From Siphonodentalium dalli (taxonomy: Eukaryota; Mollusca; Scaphopoda; Gadilida; Siphonodentaliidae): a DNA stretch of 64,000 nt. The stretch spans positions 219,759,148-219,823,147 of the forward strand of contig CP136061.1 in NCBI GenBank assembly GCA_032622095.1, read 5' to 3'. This document shows, piece by piece, positions 11,491 to 22,237 of the stretch. Position 1 is the first letter of the stretch. Each line of letters starts with the position of its first letter. The notes under the pieces are model-generated. The model was not told the origin of the DNA. It did not search any database and worked only from the letters and a program-made list of their open reading frames with translations. The translations under genes were made by a program, and so were the position numbers.

Positions 11491-13458
11491 AGTGTACCAT
11501 TTGAAATAGGAAGCTCTCTGACATTGTATTTTCAACTTATCCGGTATAATAAACCAGTATAATACATATGTTGTTTTTGTTGAGTTACCAACGTGTTTTG
11601 TGCTGAAGTTTCATCTGGTTTCTTGCGCAAAGTGTATTATTTTCAATAGATGGCGAATAACTATATTTTAAAGATAGTTATCTCCCTTCCATTGAAAATA
11701 CATGCTTAGTTTGAATTATGTTGCATTCTGGGAGCCATAACGGGGGAAATCTTTGTTATGATTTCAGCTGTTTTCTATTTCTCTATGGGCATCTTCTGAG
11801 ACAAACCTTTCAAATAGTGATGAATTATAGTGACGTGAATATGTATTAAATGAGAAATAACGTCATACCTAATGACATTAAATCTCAAGAAAACCCGCGA
11901 AAACAAAACAATATCACATTTATTTGTTTATGTTTTAAGTTATTTTCTTCATATATAAAAAGAGTCTTCGTGATAATGAACCCTCTCAATACTTTAGAAT
12001 ATAGAATTAACCTTAAAATAACAAAAACCTTCGGAATAGCGAACCTTCGGAATAGCGAACCTTCGGAATAGAGACATGTCCCCCTCTGTATAGTGCAGTC
12101 GTGTGTAAGATGAATAGACTGTATTAAGATATTGCGACGAAAGACAACAGAAAATGCATGGCGCATGCAGAGTGTTCGCGCTAGCACTATAATGGATTAT
12201 TTCTGAATTACATTGATTTTGAGATGTTTCAATTTTTAATAACACAATCTCCGTGAATTGACATGTCAAAGCGAAAACTTTAATATAAACACAAGCCAAG
12301 TTACTAAAGAATTGTACAGTGTTTGCCAGCATAAACCACCTCAAATGAACTGATTCACATAATCGCCCGCGCAGATCAAACTTTTATAGCAAAGGAATTT
12401 TCCTTGGGTATAAAGTTTGAAATATATATATAGGCAACTTCAATATAGCGGAAATTAAATATATAACAAGCTCATTTAGGGTCAGCAGCTAGTTGGGGGG
12501 GGGGGGTCTGTTTGATTTTGTTTTTTCCTGTCAGAGGCACTCTATTGGTACCGAATGTTGACTAATGTGTGGAAGAACATTCGAGACGTTATTAATTATA
12601 TATCACAGTTTTACCGTGAGCGACCAATTGTTGACCTAGTTTGATAACGCCCCAAACTCGCCTGATAATCTCCCAAACTCGTCTGATAATCCACCAAACT
12701 CAGCTAATATCATGTGTGACGTCACCAAGCGAAGCACAGTGCTGACTTCGAGCTGTCATTCAATTATGGTCTGATATCACGAGATTTTTAATTGAATTTA
12801 TTGGGAGTATAGTTCATGGCTTTTCAAGCTGATGTGTACCCATAAGTTCAATGGAGCTACACGTGCGATGAATATCGTGAATATATACAGTGGCCATACA
12901 CCAATTAACAACTCATCAATATGTACAATATGTTATCCCAGATGTACATGTAAATTATGTAAGGTGATTTCGATTACATTCTACCTGTTGCCCATGTACT
13001 CTTGAGTTCACACCAATGCAGTAACATCGGTATTATTAGTAATGCTAGTTGATCAAATTAGTAATGAGTTATTTCTAGATTAGTTTGATACCGACCGAGA
13101 TATCATATCAGCCATATATAATTATCAAACTTAAGCCGGGCCGTTAAATATATAATTTATAAATACATTCTTTTGTAGAATGGAAGTGTGTTATAAAATA
13201 TTGTGTTGCATATAGGGCATGTGTTCTCTATAACTTGCTAACAGTATATTACATCAATGTATGTCAGGATCATACGACCCTCATGTGCACTACCCAACCC
13301 CCTGTCGAATGTTTACCCATATTTGCCTCTGTGTTACCTGGATGGTGGCTTGTCTCATTCCGACGCTCATTACCTGTGTTTTATAATCTCTTGAGAACCA
13401 ATTTTCTCTCGCACCTGTTGTGCCCCACGATCAAAGAACAAGTGGCACGTCTACGTCA
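11491..13458. other. Non-coding spacer with minor repeats
   Basis: No gene recognised. It contains the inverted 16-bp array at 12028-12075, a run of 12 G at 12495-12506, and a short triplicated unit near 12650-12715 (ccaaactcgcctgataatct and variants). Confidence 0.4.
12028..12075. repeat. Inverted partner of the 16-bp array
   Basis: Three units of ccttcggaatagcgaa, the reverse complement of the unit at 8117-8275. The outer flank (gagacatgtcccc) pairs loosely with the outer flank of the left array (gggtagggttttc, read inverted), so the arrays may be the ends of one element. Confidence 0.7.
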
Positions 13459-13858
13459 TTAACCCTTTACCCAACAAACCGGCCAAAACCGGCCAAATAA
13501 AGCTTCAACAGCCTAAAATATCTTCGGTCTGTCTCAATAGAACCATACAAATATGGATATCATTGGAACCGGCTCATTGACCACATTGTGATGGTTACAG
13601 TTAAGCCCTGTGCCAATGCATTCTCTTATATATGCGAGTCGACCATAGGTCGCCTCGCATATATAAGAGAATGCATTGGCCTAAAAAAAATCATTTTTTA
13701 ACACTTTTTACCATTTTTTCTTACATTCTTTAACAATTTTATAATTTTTAATGTGTTAAGCCAATGCATTCTCTTATATATGCGAGGCGACCTATGGTCG
13801 ACTCGCATATATAAGAGAATGCATTGGCACAGGGCCCTTCTGTTGGGTAAAGGGTTAA
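13459..13858. mobile_element. Double-hairpin MITE, family A, copy 2
   Basis: TTAA at both ends, with a perfect 14-bp terminal inverted repeat ccctttacccaaca. Inside are an aaccggccaaaaccggccaa segment, then two nearly perfect hairpins based on ccaatgcattctcttatata. It is almost identical to 56279-56679, so it spread recently. Confidence 0.85.
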
Positions 13859-14887
13859 TCTTCCATCTTATCCATGTTGACTTGGTAAAGTGTAATCGAG
13901 TTGTAATAGGTAAGATATCGAGGTTAGCACTCATGAATAAAGAATACAGGGACGCTGCTCCAATAATGGGTATTCACTTCTGATTCCTTTCTAATTGGGA
14001 TGAACTTGAATAGGAATATCGAGTTTAATTAAAGGTGGCTCTGAAGTTACCATATTATCACCGTCACATTATAGTTTATAAATCTGTTCGTCAGAGCTGG
14101 AGATTCCAGAGATTTCATTTCACCATTTTTCGTTCATAGTAAACTGGACATTTTTTCCGATCTATAAACTTTTACTTCTGAAATTCAAAGGGAGGTAACG
14201 CATGCTTTACAATTAGATGACATGTTTTAAGCAGAACAAAAATTCTTAAACCTAAATTATATTGGTTTAAACATGTTTTATTTGCCCAACATATTAATAA
14301 TTACACTAACAGTATGGATTGACAAAATAATAGTTCTAATGACAGTGGTAGGGGGATTTGTGTATATGTATGTATCTGATGAGAGGGGAGAACAACAATA
14401 AACACATGGCTGTTAGGGAAGTCGTTCTCCCGTTGTCTTTTGGGCTCGGTAAACCGTTTCTAATTTTCATTTCTGTGTTAGATCCTTCGGCACACCCTAT
14501 GATGTCCCTATCTACAGACGACATCCAATACGGATCGTCACCAGACTTTATACTGTATGGATCTTCGGGGTGACCACTAATTTTCGACCCATAATTTGTT
14601 TCCGAATTATGCCAGCTGCCATATTGGATTTTACTCTTTGTATGACTAAACAGTTCGGCACACACTTCAGGTCACATCTCTAATGCTGAATTCCAAACTT
14701 GATATCTTTCCGTTAGCATCTAATATAACTTTCACATTTCAGCTTTATGCATTGATAATCGCTCCATTGACACTGCATGTAATACATGCAATTACCCCCT
14801 CTACACGTTGAGCTACAGTATCATTGGCACTTTCATATTTACGCGAGCTTTTATTAATCAGGGTAACGTTACAATAAGTTATACAAA
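13859..14887. other. Non-coding, contains a degenerate copy of the 61-kb repeat
   Basis: About 14490-14640, read on the - strand, follows the same order as the tandem units at 61.0-61.6 kb: an aatatggcagc-like segment, then gatccatacagtataaagtc, tggtgacgatccg and tgtagatagg. This explains the protein-like open frame there. Nothing else is recognised. Confidence 0.4.
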
Positions 14888-15146
14888 TTAACCTGCATGG
14901 GTAACTTTATCAGAAATCCAGAAACCCTGTGCCAATACATTCTATTATATATGCGAGTCTCCGATAGGGAGCCTCGCATATATAAGAGAATGCATTGGCC
15001 TAACAATATTTACATTGACATTTTAAACAAGTGCATTCTCTTATATATGCGAGGCTCGCTATGGGAAACTCGGGATATATAAGAGAATGTACTGGCACAG
15101 GATGTTTAATGTTGCATCAGCGCAACTCCCGTCATGAGAGGGTTAA
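14888..15146. mobile_element. Double-hairpin MITE, family B, 71 bp before the CARD-LRR exon
   Basis: TTAA bounded. Two hairpins of ccaatacattctattatata and catatataagagaatgcatt type; the right end is caactcccgtcatgagaggg then TTAA. Its right edge lies just upstream of the splice acceptor at 15217, and an open frame runs without a stop from 15031 in this MITE into the CARD-LRR exon. Confidence 0.7.
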
Positions 15147-15217
15147 TCACATAATACTGGCGACCAACTCAGCCGTAGTTACACTGACACTTACTTCGCC
15201 TGTTTCTCTCATTACAG

Positions 15218-17331
15218 ATTCTGCCGCTGGTTACCGGTCGCTATGGTCATTCTGGCGGAGGGCCGGATCACAACCCAAGGAAACATACACAATCACTCCA
15301 TCAGAATCTCTGGAGTTCGTTGATAACAACAAGACACCAGATCCCATACCAGACGTCCTAGATACACCCTCTATACAGCGAAGTCACAGCTTCAAAGGAC
15401 GAGAACTCCATTCAAAACAAAACTTTCTGCGAACATTCTCAACTCGCGTGCTGCGAAAGCCCCACGAAAATCCAGATATGTTTTCTCGTTCGAAAAAGAA
15501 AGTTATCGAGAAAAAAGACATTCGTGTCGTGTTACAGGACCAAAATGGCGGTAATGTTATGACTAATTTAGAAATTAGTCCGTTGCTTGTGAGAAAGGAT
15601 GTGAATACGAATATAGTTCCCACACAAAACGGAGTAATTGAGCATAATGGAATAGCTGATCATAAAGAGGAGAATGGTTTCGTTCCGAAGAATGGCGAAT
15701 GTTATCGTCTGCCAGCGAACGATCCAATGGGAACTCTGCGCAGATATGGCGGCAAAAATCATAAAAAGTCCGTCGATAAAATATTACAAAAACACCAAAA
15801 GATTCTCAATTGTGTTTCCGAGATTCTTTATCAGAGCTTTGATGCTTTATGTGTTCTGGATGAGCTGTTTAACGCGGACATTCTCGACAAGGAGAAATTT
15901 AGTGAACTGAGATACAACACCAAGCGGTTCATAAGCGAAGTCGTTGTAAAATCTTTATACGATTCAGATCACGAGACATATATCAAATTCTGCGACATCA
16001 TTCGAGGATCCAATGAAAACAACGAAGTGTCACATCTTCTGGACTGTTTGGTAGATATTTATAGACTAATTGACCATATACGGGATAAAGAGATGCAGGA
16101 TAGCCAGACATTAGCTGACGAGAGAAGTATCGCTGTGGAAGTCGGTTACTATGACGCCGATAGGGGTATAATGAAGCCTCCCTTGGAGCTCAGAGGATCT
16201 AAAAATCATTCTTACCAAAGAGCAGGATCTAAAAGTTCTTTGGTGAGGCCCAGTAGTCATGGTTCATTTTCTTCCATGGAGGACTCATATTCTGCAAATC
16301 TAAACCAGGGCGTTCCCATGGTTAACATATGTGTGTCCGGACATAGTTTACACGGTGCTGGAAGTGTTATTCTAGCCGACATCGTCCGTAAGTTTGACTG
16401 TGTATTAGAGTTGAGACTCGGTAAAGTACAACTAGGGGATGAAGACATCAGAAACATAGCAACTTCTCTTGGCTCAAATGAAGGTCTCACATCAGTTGAC
16501 CTTAGATTGAACCCTTTCGGAAATGAAGGTGCTAAGCATTTAGCTGCTTCCATTAAAACAAATACAACTATACATGAATTTAATCTTTCGTCGACCAACG
16601 TAACCACCGTTGGTTGTAAACACATTATGGAAGCCATGAAATCCAACAGCACGATGCGCGACCTTGATATTAGCTTTCTTGACATTGGTGACAAAGGTTG
16701 CATGAGTATAGCAGACACTCTTCGGAATAATGCCTGTTTGAGGAAACTAAGAATTAGGAGTGATAACATTAGTTCCTATGGATGTGCTGTTCTGTTCGAA
16801 GGCCTCAAACGCAACAAAGGCCTCATTCAGCTTGACTTGAGCGGAAACGCTATTGGCGACGAGGGTGCGGAGGTGCTTGGCAACCTGCTTTCGCACGTTG
16901 ACATACTAAGGGAGTTAAATCTCGAGAACTGTGGAATTACGGCCAGCGGGTGCAATTTGTTGTCGGATGCATTGATGTTCAACAAATCACTAGAAACAGT
17001 TGATTTGAGTGCAAATGACATTTCTGACAGCGGCGTTGGCAAGATTTGCGACGCTCTCGATAGGAATGCCAGCACGAAAATTAAGTCCCTTGGCTTAAAT
17101 ATGTGTGGAATTACAAACGATGGGTTCGCTAAAATCCTCGACTTGCTGGAACATTCTACGTCAGTGACAATGCTGAAGTTGTGCTACAACAAATTAGGCC
17201 GTGAACACATCAATGCAGCCGCGTCTTCCGAGAATCTACGTTACCGGGTACGGATCGTGACGTCATCGAGACCCGGACTTAAGCTGCTTCTCTGGGGAAA
17301 TAGCTTTGAGGAAACGGACAAACAGATTTGA
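15218..17331 (+). CDS. CARD-like plus LRR protein, terminal exon (partial gene)
   Basis: The exon begins after a strong acceptor (gcctgtttctctcattacag) with one incoming base and encodes 703 residues to TGA at 17329. Residues 1-180 are a low-complexity basic and Ser-rich region. Residues about 185-285 look like a CARD or other death-fold helical bundle: ILQKHQKILNCVSEI near 188, then ALCVLDELFNADIL, YIKFCDIIRGS and EVSHLLDCL. A Ser-rich linker follows. Residues about 386-672 hold ten ribonuclease-inhibitor-type leucine-rich repeats of about 28 residues (for example LIQLDLSGNAIGDEGAEVLG). No NACHT or other ATPase is present, unlike classic NLRs. A role in immune or apoptotic signalling by CARD-CARD contact is inference. 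The N-terminal exon or exons are missing; 3740-3863 is a candidate. Translation could instead begin inside this exon. Confidence 0.85.
15781..16074 (+). other. CARD-like domain within the CARD-LRR protein
   Basis: The spacing of hydrophobic residues matches the six-helix CARD pattern: an N-terminal 'HQKIL' helix, 'LDELFNADILDKEKFSEL', 'YNTKRFISEVVVKSL', 'YIKFCDIIRGS' and 'EVSHLLDCLVDI'. The assignment is by eye. A structural prediction would decide between CARD, DEATH and DED. Confidence 0.55.
16378..17236 (+). other. Ten RI-type leucine-rich repeats
   Basis: Consecutive 28-29-residue repeats with the LxxLxLxxNxIxxxG..xLxxxLxxN pattern: units start at LELRLG, LTSVDL, IHEFNL, MRDLDI, LRKLRI, LIQLDL, LRELNL, LETVDL, KIKSLGL and VTMLKL. 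Such repeats form a horseshoe used for ligand or protein binding in NLR and RanGAP relatives. Confidence 0.85.
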
Positions 17332-17760
17332 TTGTCTTTTTATGTACTTCTAAAGTGTATAGTCGGGTTCAGTTACACGTACATGCACTTGTGATTTCTG
17401 GAGGTACATGGCAATTGGATTAATTTCTGTACCGAACATATAACGAAACTTGTGTTGCAAAGGGGAATAATTCGACATTCAACTTCAAACAAAGAAAAGT
17501 CATTTTTCGGCCAAATAATTAGATGCATTTTGTAAAGTCAACTGAATTTCGTCGAAGGATGAATCTATAGCAACAATTAAAAGAGAGGTTCCGCATGTAG
17601 CTATCGACTTGTGTCTTGCAGGGATCCAACTGCCATTATCCGAAGGAGTCCAGTCGTATACTATACGTGGTTCATTTATTTCTTATTGGGAGGGTAGGTC
17701 AGAGTTAGTTATAATAGAATCGTTTATGATTATTGACCTTTCGAATTTAAAACCAGTGTT
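17332..17760 (+). other. 3' region of the CARD-LRR gene
   Basis: Probable 3' untranslated sequence. No canonical AATAAA was found close to the stop codon. The palindrome immediately downstream could lie in the transcript. Confidence 0.35.
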
Positions 17761-17925
17761 ATATAAGGATTAGCTGTCATGTGGACTGTTTTTATGGAGA
17801 TGTAACGGTGAGGTAAGTGGACATAACTTGTGTAAAACCCGAAGGGTTTTACATACAAGTTATGTCGACTTACCTCACCGTTACATCTCCATAAAAATAA
17901 TCCACATGACAGTTAATCCTTATAT
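17761..17925. repeat. Long palindrome, arms about 80 bp
   Basis: The left arm (ataaggattagctgtcatgt through gtgtaaaaccc) is matched by the right arm (gggttttacatacaagttat through gacagttaatccttat) with few mismatches and a tiny loop at about 17842. It is probably a MITE with TA-type ends. It starts about 430 bp after the stop codon of the CARD-LRR gene and would fold into a long hairpin if transcribed. Confidence 0.9.
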
Positions 17926-20797
17926 TTATATACATTTAGCGAAAAAGCCGCTTTTGTAAATATATTTAAATCGAAAAGTGTATCGTGACAAGATCAGCCC
18001 AAAATACCCAATAGCACCCTTGGCAAAAGTTAATAGGAACAATTTCTCTTCATGTTGAAACCCGATGATGTATTAAGTCAATCCTGCGCGAGTCAAAATG
18101 CGCCCAAAGCATTACGCGTTCGTCTTTCCAAACCTAATGACGTATCGATGGTGTTATTAGCTTGGTGTTATGAGGCGTTACGCATTCACCGATAAATAAC
18201 TGCAACTAGCCACGTGGGCGCCGACCAATCAGAATGTTGGATTTAGTGATGACAACACTTAGTGTGTAAATATATAATTATATCGGCTTCCACAAGTCTG
18301 TTAGCACTACTTTACTGAAGGAGTCTCCCACTCAGTTATACATGTATACATTTAAATGGTATGTTATTCATCTGGAGGTATTTTCCGGAAAATTAGATGA
18401 TGACAGATAGTAAAAGTGCAGAAGGTGTCATATTTATTAGATGGAAATGTTCAGATAACAAGTTCAACAAATGCATATTGTCGTTTGTGGAACATATAAT
18501 CAGAACATTACCTAAGGAATAACTACTCACCAATGAGTATTTAGTATAGAAAGGGTTGAATTTCAACGTTTACAAATATATCCCTTCTGGTGAAACCACA
18601 CTCATTGTTTATTATAGTGCCATATAGTGTTGTTAGAGATCTGCGTAACGAGATGTTCAATTACAAATTTCGTTTGCATTCTCTCGTATTCAATGTAGCT
18701 ACATGGATGGTATACCCTTATCACAATTTAACATGTTAGATCATACTATAATCTTTTTAAAAACATAATGTTATGCATGTCCTATATTTGATAAAACCTT
18801 AACTTGTTCATTACAACATATTGAACTGGGGATGAATCAAGTTGCAATATGATACATCATGTTATTATTTTGATATATCATGATTAATGATGTTAAGACA
18901 TGTTTGAATGTGAATAATATGTTTAAGGGGTATGATGGTATAAATTACCTTACAAGCTGCAATCGGGAAATTCTCTAATACGACATGTAGATAATGCAAT
19001 ATCTTTACACGATAGGCCTACACATAGTATAATGTCCAGTCTTCCTGCCACTAAATCCCATAATTATTCGCTCCCTATGAACGCTATATAATTGTCAACG
19101 CTAGAAACGTCTGACTATAGACACTGACTCTATGAGGCTACGACGTTTAACTCTGCACGCTGTTAATGATGGCGAACATACATGTAAATACCAGAGCGTT
19201 GGACAAGCTGCAAAACAGCGTTCAGTTCCCTCGCAAAGCTATGTCTGCGTAGCAGGGGACTGAACTCTGCACGGAGCTTGAGCGTTGGAGCGCCATAGAG
19301 CCATGCATAGTCTTCTCTCAGCAAACGTCTGAACTCACAGGTATGCGTAACTGATCCTGACTATCTTGTCATATTTTCATAAAGTTTTATATTTTACGTA
19401 ATTGTTTTTAGTAAGTTTTGATAATTTTAATTATTTGTTGTTTAAAACGTGTATGCGGGTGTTATGAAGTTTCATTTATTTACACACCTATTGCTACACA
19501 TTGTATTTTAGTCTATTACGTTACTTTGACATGTGTAGTAAAAAGCCTGATGTGCATTAGTGCAATCCTGATAATCACGTGCAACGTAAATTACGTTATG
19601 CATAAGAGCCCAGTCCATGCTGCAACATTAATTCAACCTCTTATAATGTTGTGTAGTTATAACCGACATGGGATGCGGACAAAAGAATAGTTTGGCGACA
19701 ACGAATATTAAATACTGGTGTGTAGTAAATACAAAACCACATCAGTGCGTGTTGAGGGGGTAATATTTGTCGCACTCGTATGTTATGCCACAAGTAAACT
19801 CGAGCCTTGTGGCTCGATGGCTCTGGTATGGTTGTGGCACAACAAAACGCGTGCGGTAATGTTTACCACATGCGCACGCCTGTGTGGTTTCTTTCTAATT
19901 ACATGTATATCAGTTACCAGGGTGCGATAGTTGAAAGGACCAAAAGTGCTATTGATATACTGTGGGGAATATCGCACCCAACTTTTTCAACTTGATCAGA
20001 AAAGAGGTGTCGTACACCCAATGCTATGTATTCGCATTAAACTATACCAGCCAAATTAACCAACATTTTCCAAAACCAAATATATTGCCGACGATTTTAA
20101 CGGCTCGGAGTTATAACTTGATAACTGAATATTAGCAGATGAGTAGTTACTTGATTGCCATTCATTATTTTTCAGGAATGTTCCGTTAACAAGTTCAACA
20201 AACCAACCTAGGTTGTTTTTCTAGCTTATTGGCTGAACAAAATGATACATAATTCGAAAAAGTGGGTTCCAGTATCAGCGGGAATGCACTGAGTTCTGAC
20301 GATAAACTTGGCTATTGTATTGTCCGGTTAAATTAATTTTAATATATTTCCAGTTTCTGTTGTTTGGTTATCTGTTGAGATAATGTTTTTTATTATGTTC
20401 TTCTGTATGATATCATGACATATGTGCTTATGTGAAGTTTGTCGAGAATTCGAAGGTTCTAATGCATTCAGTATGTTATAATTATACACCATTTACACCT
20501 AGATACAGTGATACTGAGCCACGTGAGGCTGCTGTACCATTCATAAAATATATTCCATGACAAACTTAGGCTAAGCATTTTCACAACTATTTCTTTCAAT
20601 TTTCTGAGTAACTATGCATGTTTATGATCTGGTGCTTTTGTAGATCTGGACTGTATACGTGTATGTCATCCACATGATTGTAGTCTTTATTATATTTATC
20701 GCCTTTCTTAAAAATCGTCAACTTATGCATTTGTTCATTGTGGATGTTCTGCTTTTACACTGTTAAAAACATTGTCGAAGAACCATAAATGAATCCG
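17926..20797. other. Intergenic; one dispersed repeat and one possible untranslated exon
   Basis: No protein gene is recognised. 18320-18480 is a copy of a dispersed repeat also found near 32710-32880 and 54300-54370 (shared words ctcccactcagttataca and ggaaatgttcagataacaag). About 19130-19339 is less AT-rich and ends in a donor-like cacag/gtatgc. The remaining open frames have no protein-like features. Confidence 0.4.
19130..19339 (+). other. Possible untranslated first exon
   Basis: A more GC-balanced stretch containing an inverted pair cagttccctcg/caggggactgaac, ending at gaactcacag followed by gtatgcg, a good splice donor. No downstream coding exon on this strand was found before the elements at 22 kb. 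It may be a non-coding transcript start, or chance. Confidence 0.12.
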
Positions 20798-21389
20798 CTA
20801 TTTGGTTGAAAGGAACATAACACAAATTGTGTTGTTATTGGATTTCCAAATCTGCCCATGCATGTCACAAGACGAATTGCGTATACTGTGGAATCCTGTC
20901 ATATCGTGAATTTTGATCACGAAACAAACGAATGTGCCTGCAAAATCATAACTTGGTTTCCAATGGATATTTCCACAGCTGTCAATGAAATAATTGTTAG
21001 CAGATATATTCCACCAATCAGCGACTGAGTCTGTCATTTGCTGCATTTAAAATTCCGATGCCATCTTTGTTCACACTACATTGGATATCAGTGCATAATT
21101 TCAGTGTTAAATTGGCTACTTTCAAAAGTTGTTTTTGTTGTCCAATCATAATGTACTGAACTCGCTTTTTTTCATCTGATGTTGGAAATGTTTCGACGAT
21201 TATAACAGTGTTGTTCATTGTGTGAAAATAAGCAAAAGAACATACTGTGAATTCACTGTGATAACCACCATGCTCCGCCCAATATATGACCGACTGTGGA
21301 TTCATCCAATGGTGTTGAAGTATGCGAATTAACCAATTGAAATAAGTAAAAGAAGACCCACAACCAATGGAATCAAAGGTATATTTCAA
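20798..21389 (-). pseudogene. Two overlapping ORFs that read as one frameshifted protein, unidentified
   Basis: Open frames 21389-21018 (123 aa) and 21046-20798 (82 aa) overlap and continue one another in style after a single frame change around 21040. Together they give about 195 residues rich in Trp, Cys, Tyr and Asn, with several NxS/T sites (NNT, NLT, NIS, NSS) and words such as WAEHGGYHSEFTVCSFAYFH and SYDFAGTFVCFVIKI. I do not recognise the family. It could be a decayed single-exon gene, a domain of a transposon protein, or chance. Confidence 0.25.
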
Positions 21390-21984
21390 ATACTACATTC
21401 TGTCTGCACTATGTTTTCATATGAACCCACGCACATTAAACAGAAGTGTCCTTTTAAAGTCGGTATGTATGAAGGCATTCGTGATGAGTTCGCAATGGTC
21501 AACAGGTACACGTATATGTGTTGATATACCACCACGAACAGAGAGAGAGCGTGGAAAAACTTAGACAAAATGTAAACTTATACTCGTTATTATATTATAT
21601 GGCCTCAGTTGAAATGACTTCCATTTTATAATCATTTTGTAATTAATATGCATAACCTATTGACTGTTATCTTTAGGCATATATCGAAACTAAGTCTTTG
21701 CTGTAACTTTGATGTTTGGCCTTGTTCTATATGTTTGTGGTGGCATAACATTGTTGATCAGAGGCTGCGTCCATGATATGGTACCTTTGCAAGTGATGAT
21801 GCCAAAGACCCCACATCATTCAAACAGCTTCGTCGCCCCAATGGTACTGTCCTTTCATTTTCGTTGGTATCAATGTAATGCCTAGTTCAAGATCCTAGTC
21901 ACCAAACCGATATAACTTGAATTATACATGTACATGATCCATACTTTCGTAAGGGCGTGTCGTCGGTGGGGCCTGAATGTACTT
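21390..21984. other. Intergenic
   Basis: No gene or repeat recognised. Confidence 0.35.
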
Positions 21985-22237
21985 TATTAACGCTGAAAGG
22001 GTCACTCGCACCTGAAAAAAGTGCTGAAGGGTACACAGGGGATACTGTCGGTGCTCACATAATTATGACAACTGTGTTACTGAAAGTCTGGCGCACACCA
22101 GCAGTATGTTTTCAGTTCATTTTAGTTTTCATTGGAACGTGAACGCGAAAACAAAGCGTCATTTCGAACGAGATTACAAAACCTGTGTACCCTTCAGCAC
22201 ATTTATGGTGAGAGTGACCCCTTCAGCATTATTAACG
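21985..22237. mobile_element. Inverted-repeat element, about 253 bp
   Basis: The left arm attaacgctgaaagggtcac...gtgctgaagggtacacagg is mirrored by cctgtgtacccttcagcac...gtgaccccttcagcattatt on the right (arms about 55 bp). A related fragment lies at about 55410-55530. It is a non-coding MITE-like element. Confidence 0.75.

Noticed and set aside
14336-14665. 109-codon - strand ORF with a protein-like composition
   Set aside because: Coincides with a degenerate copy of the 61-kb tandem repeat; no splice or homology support.
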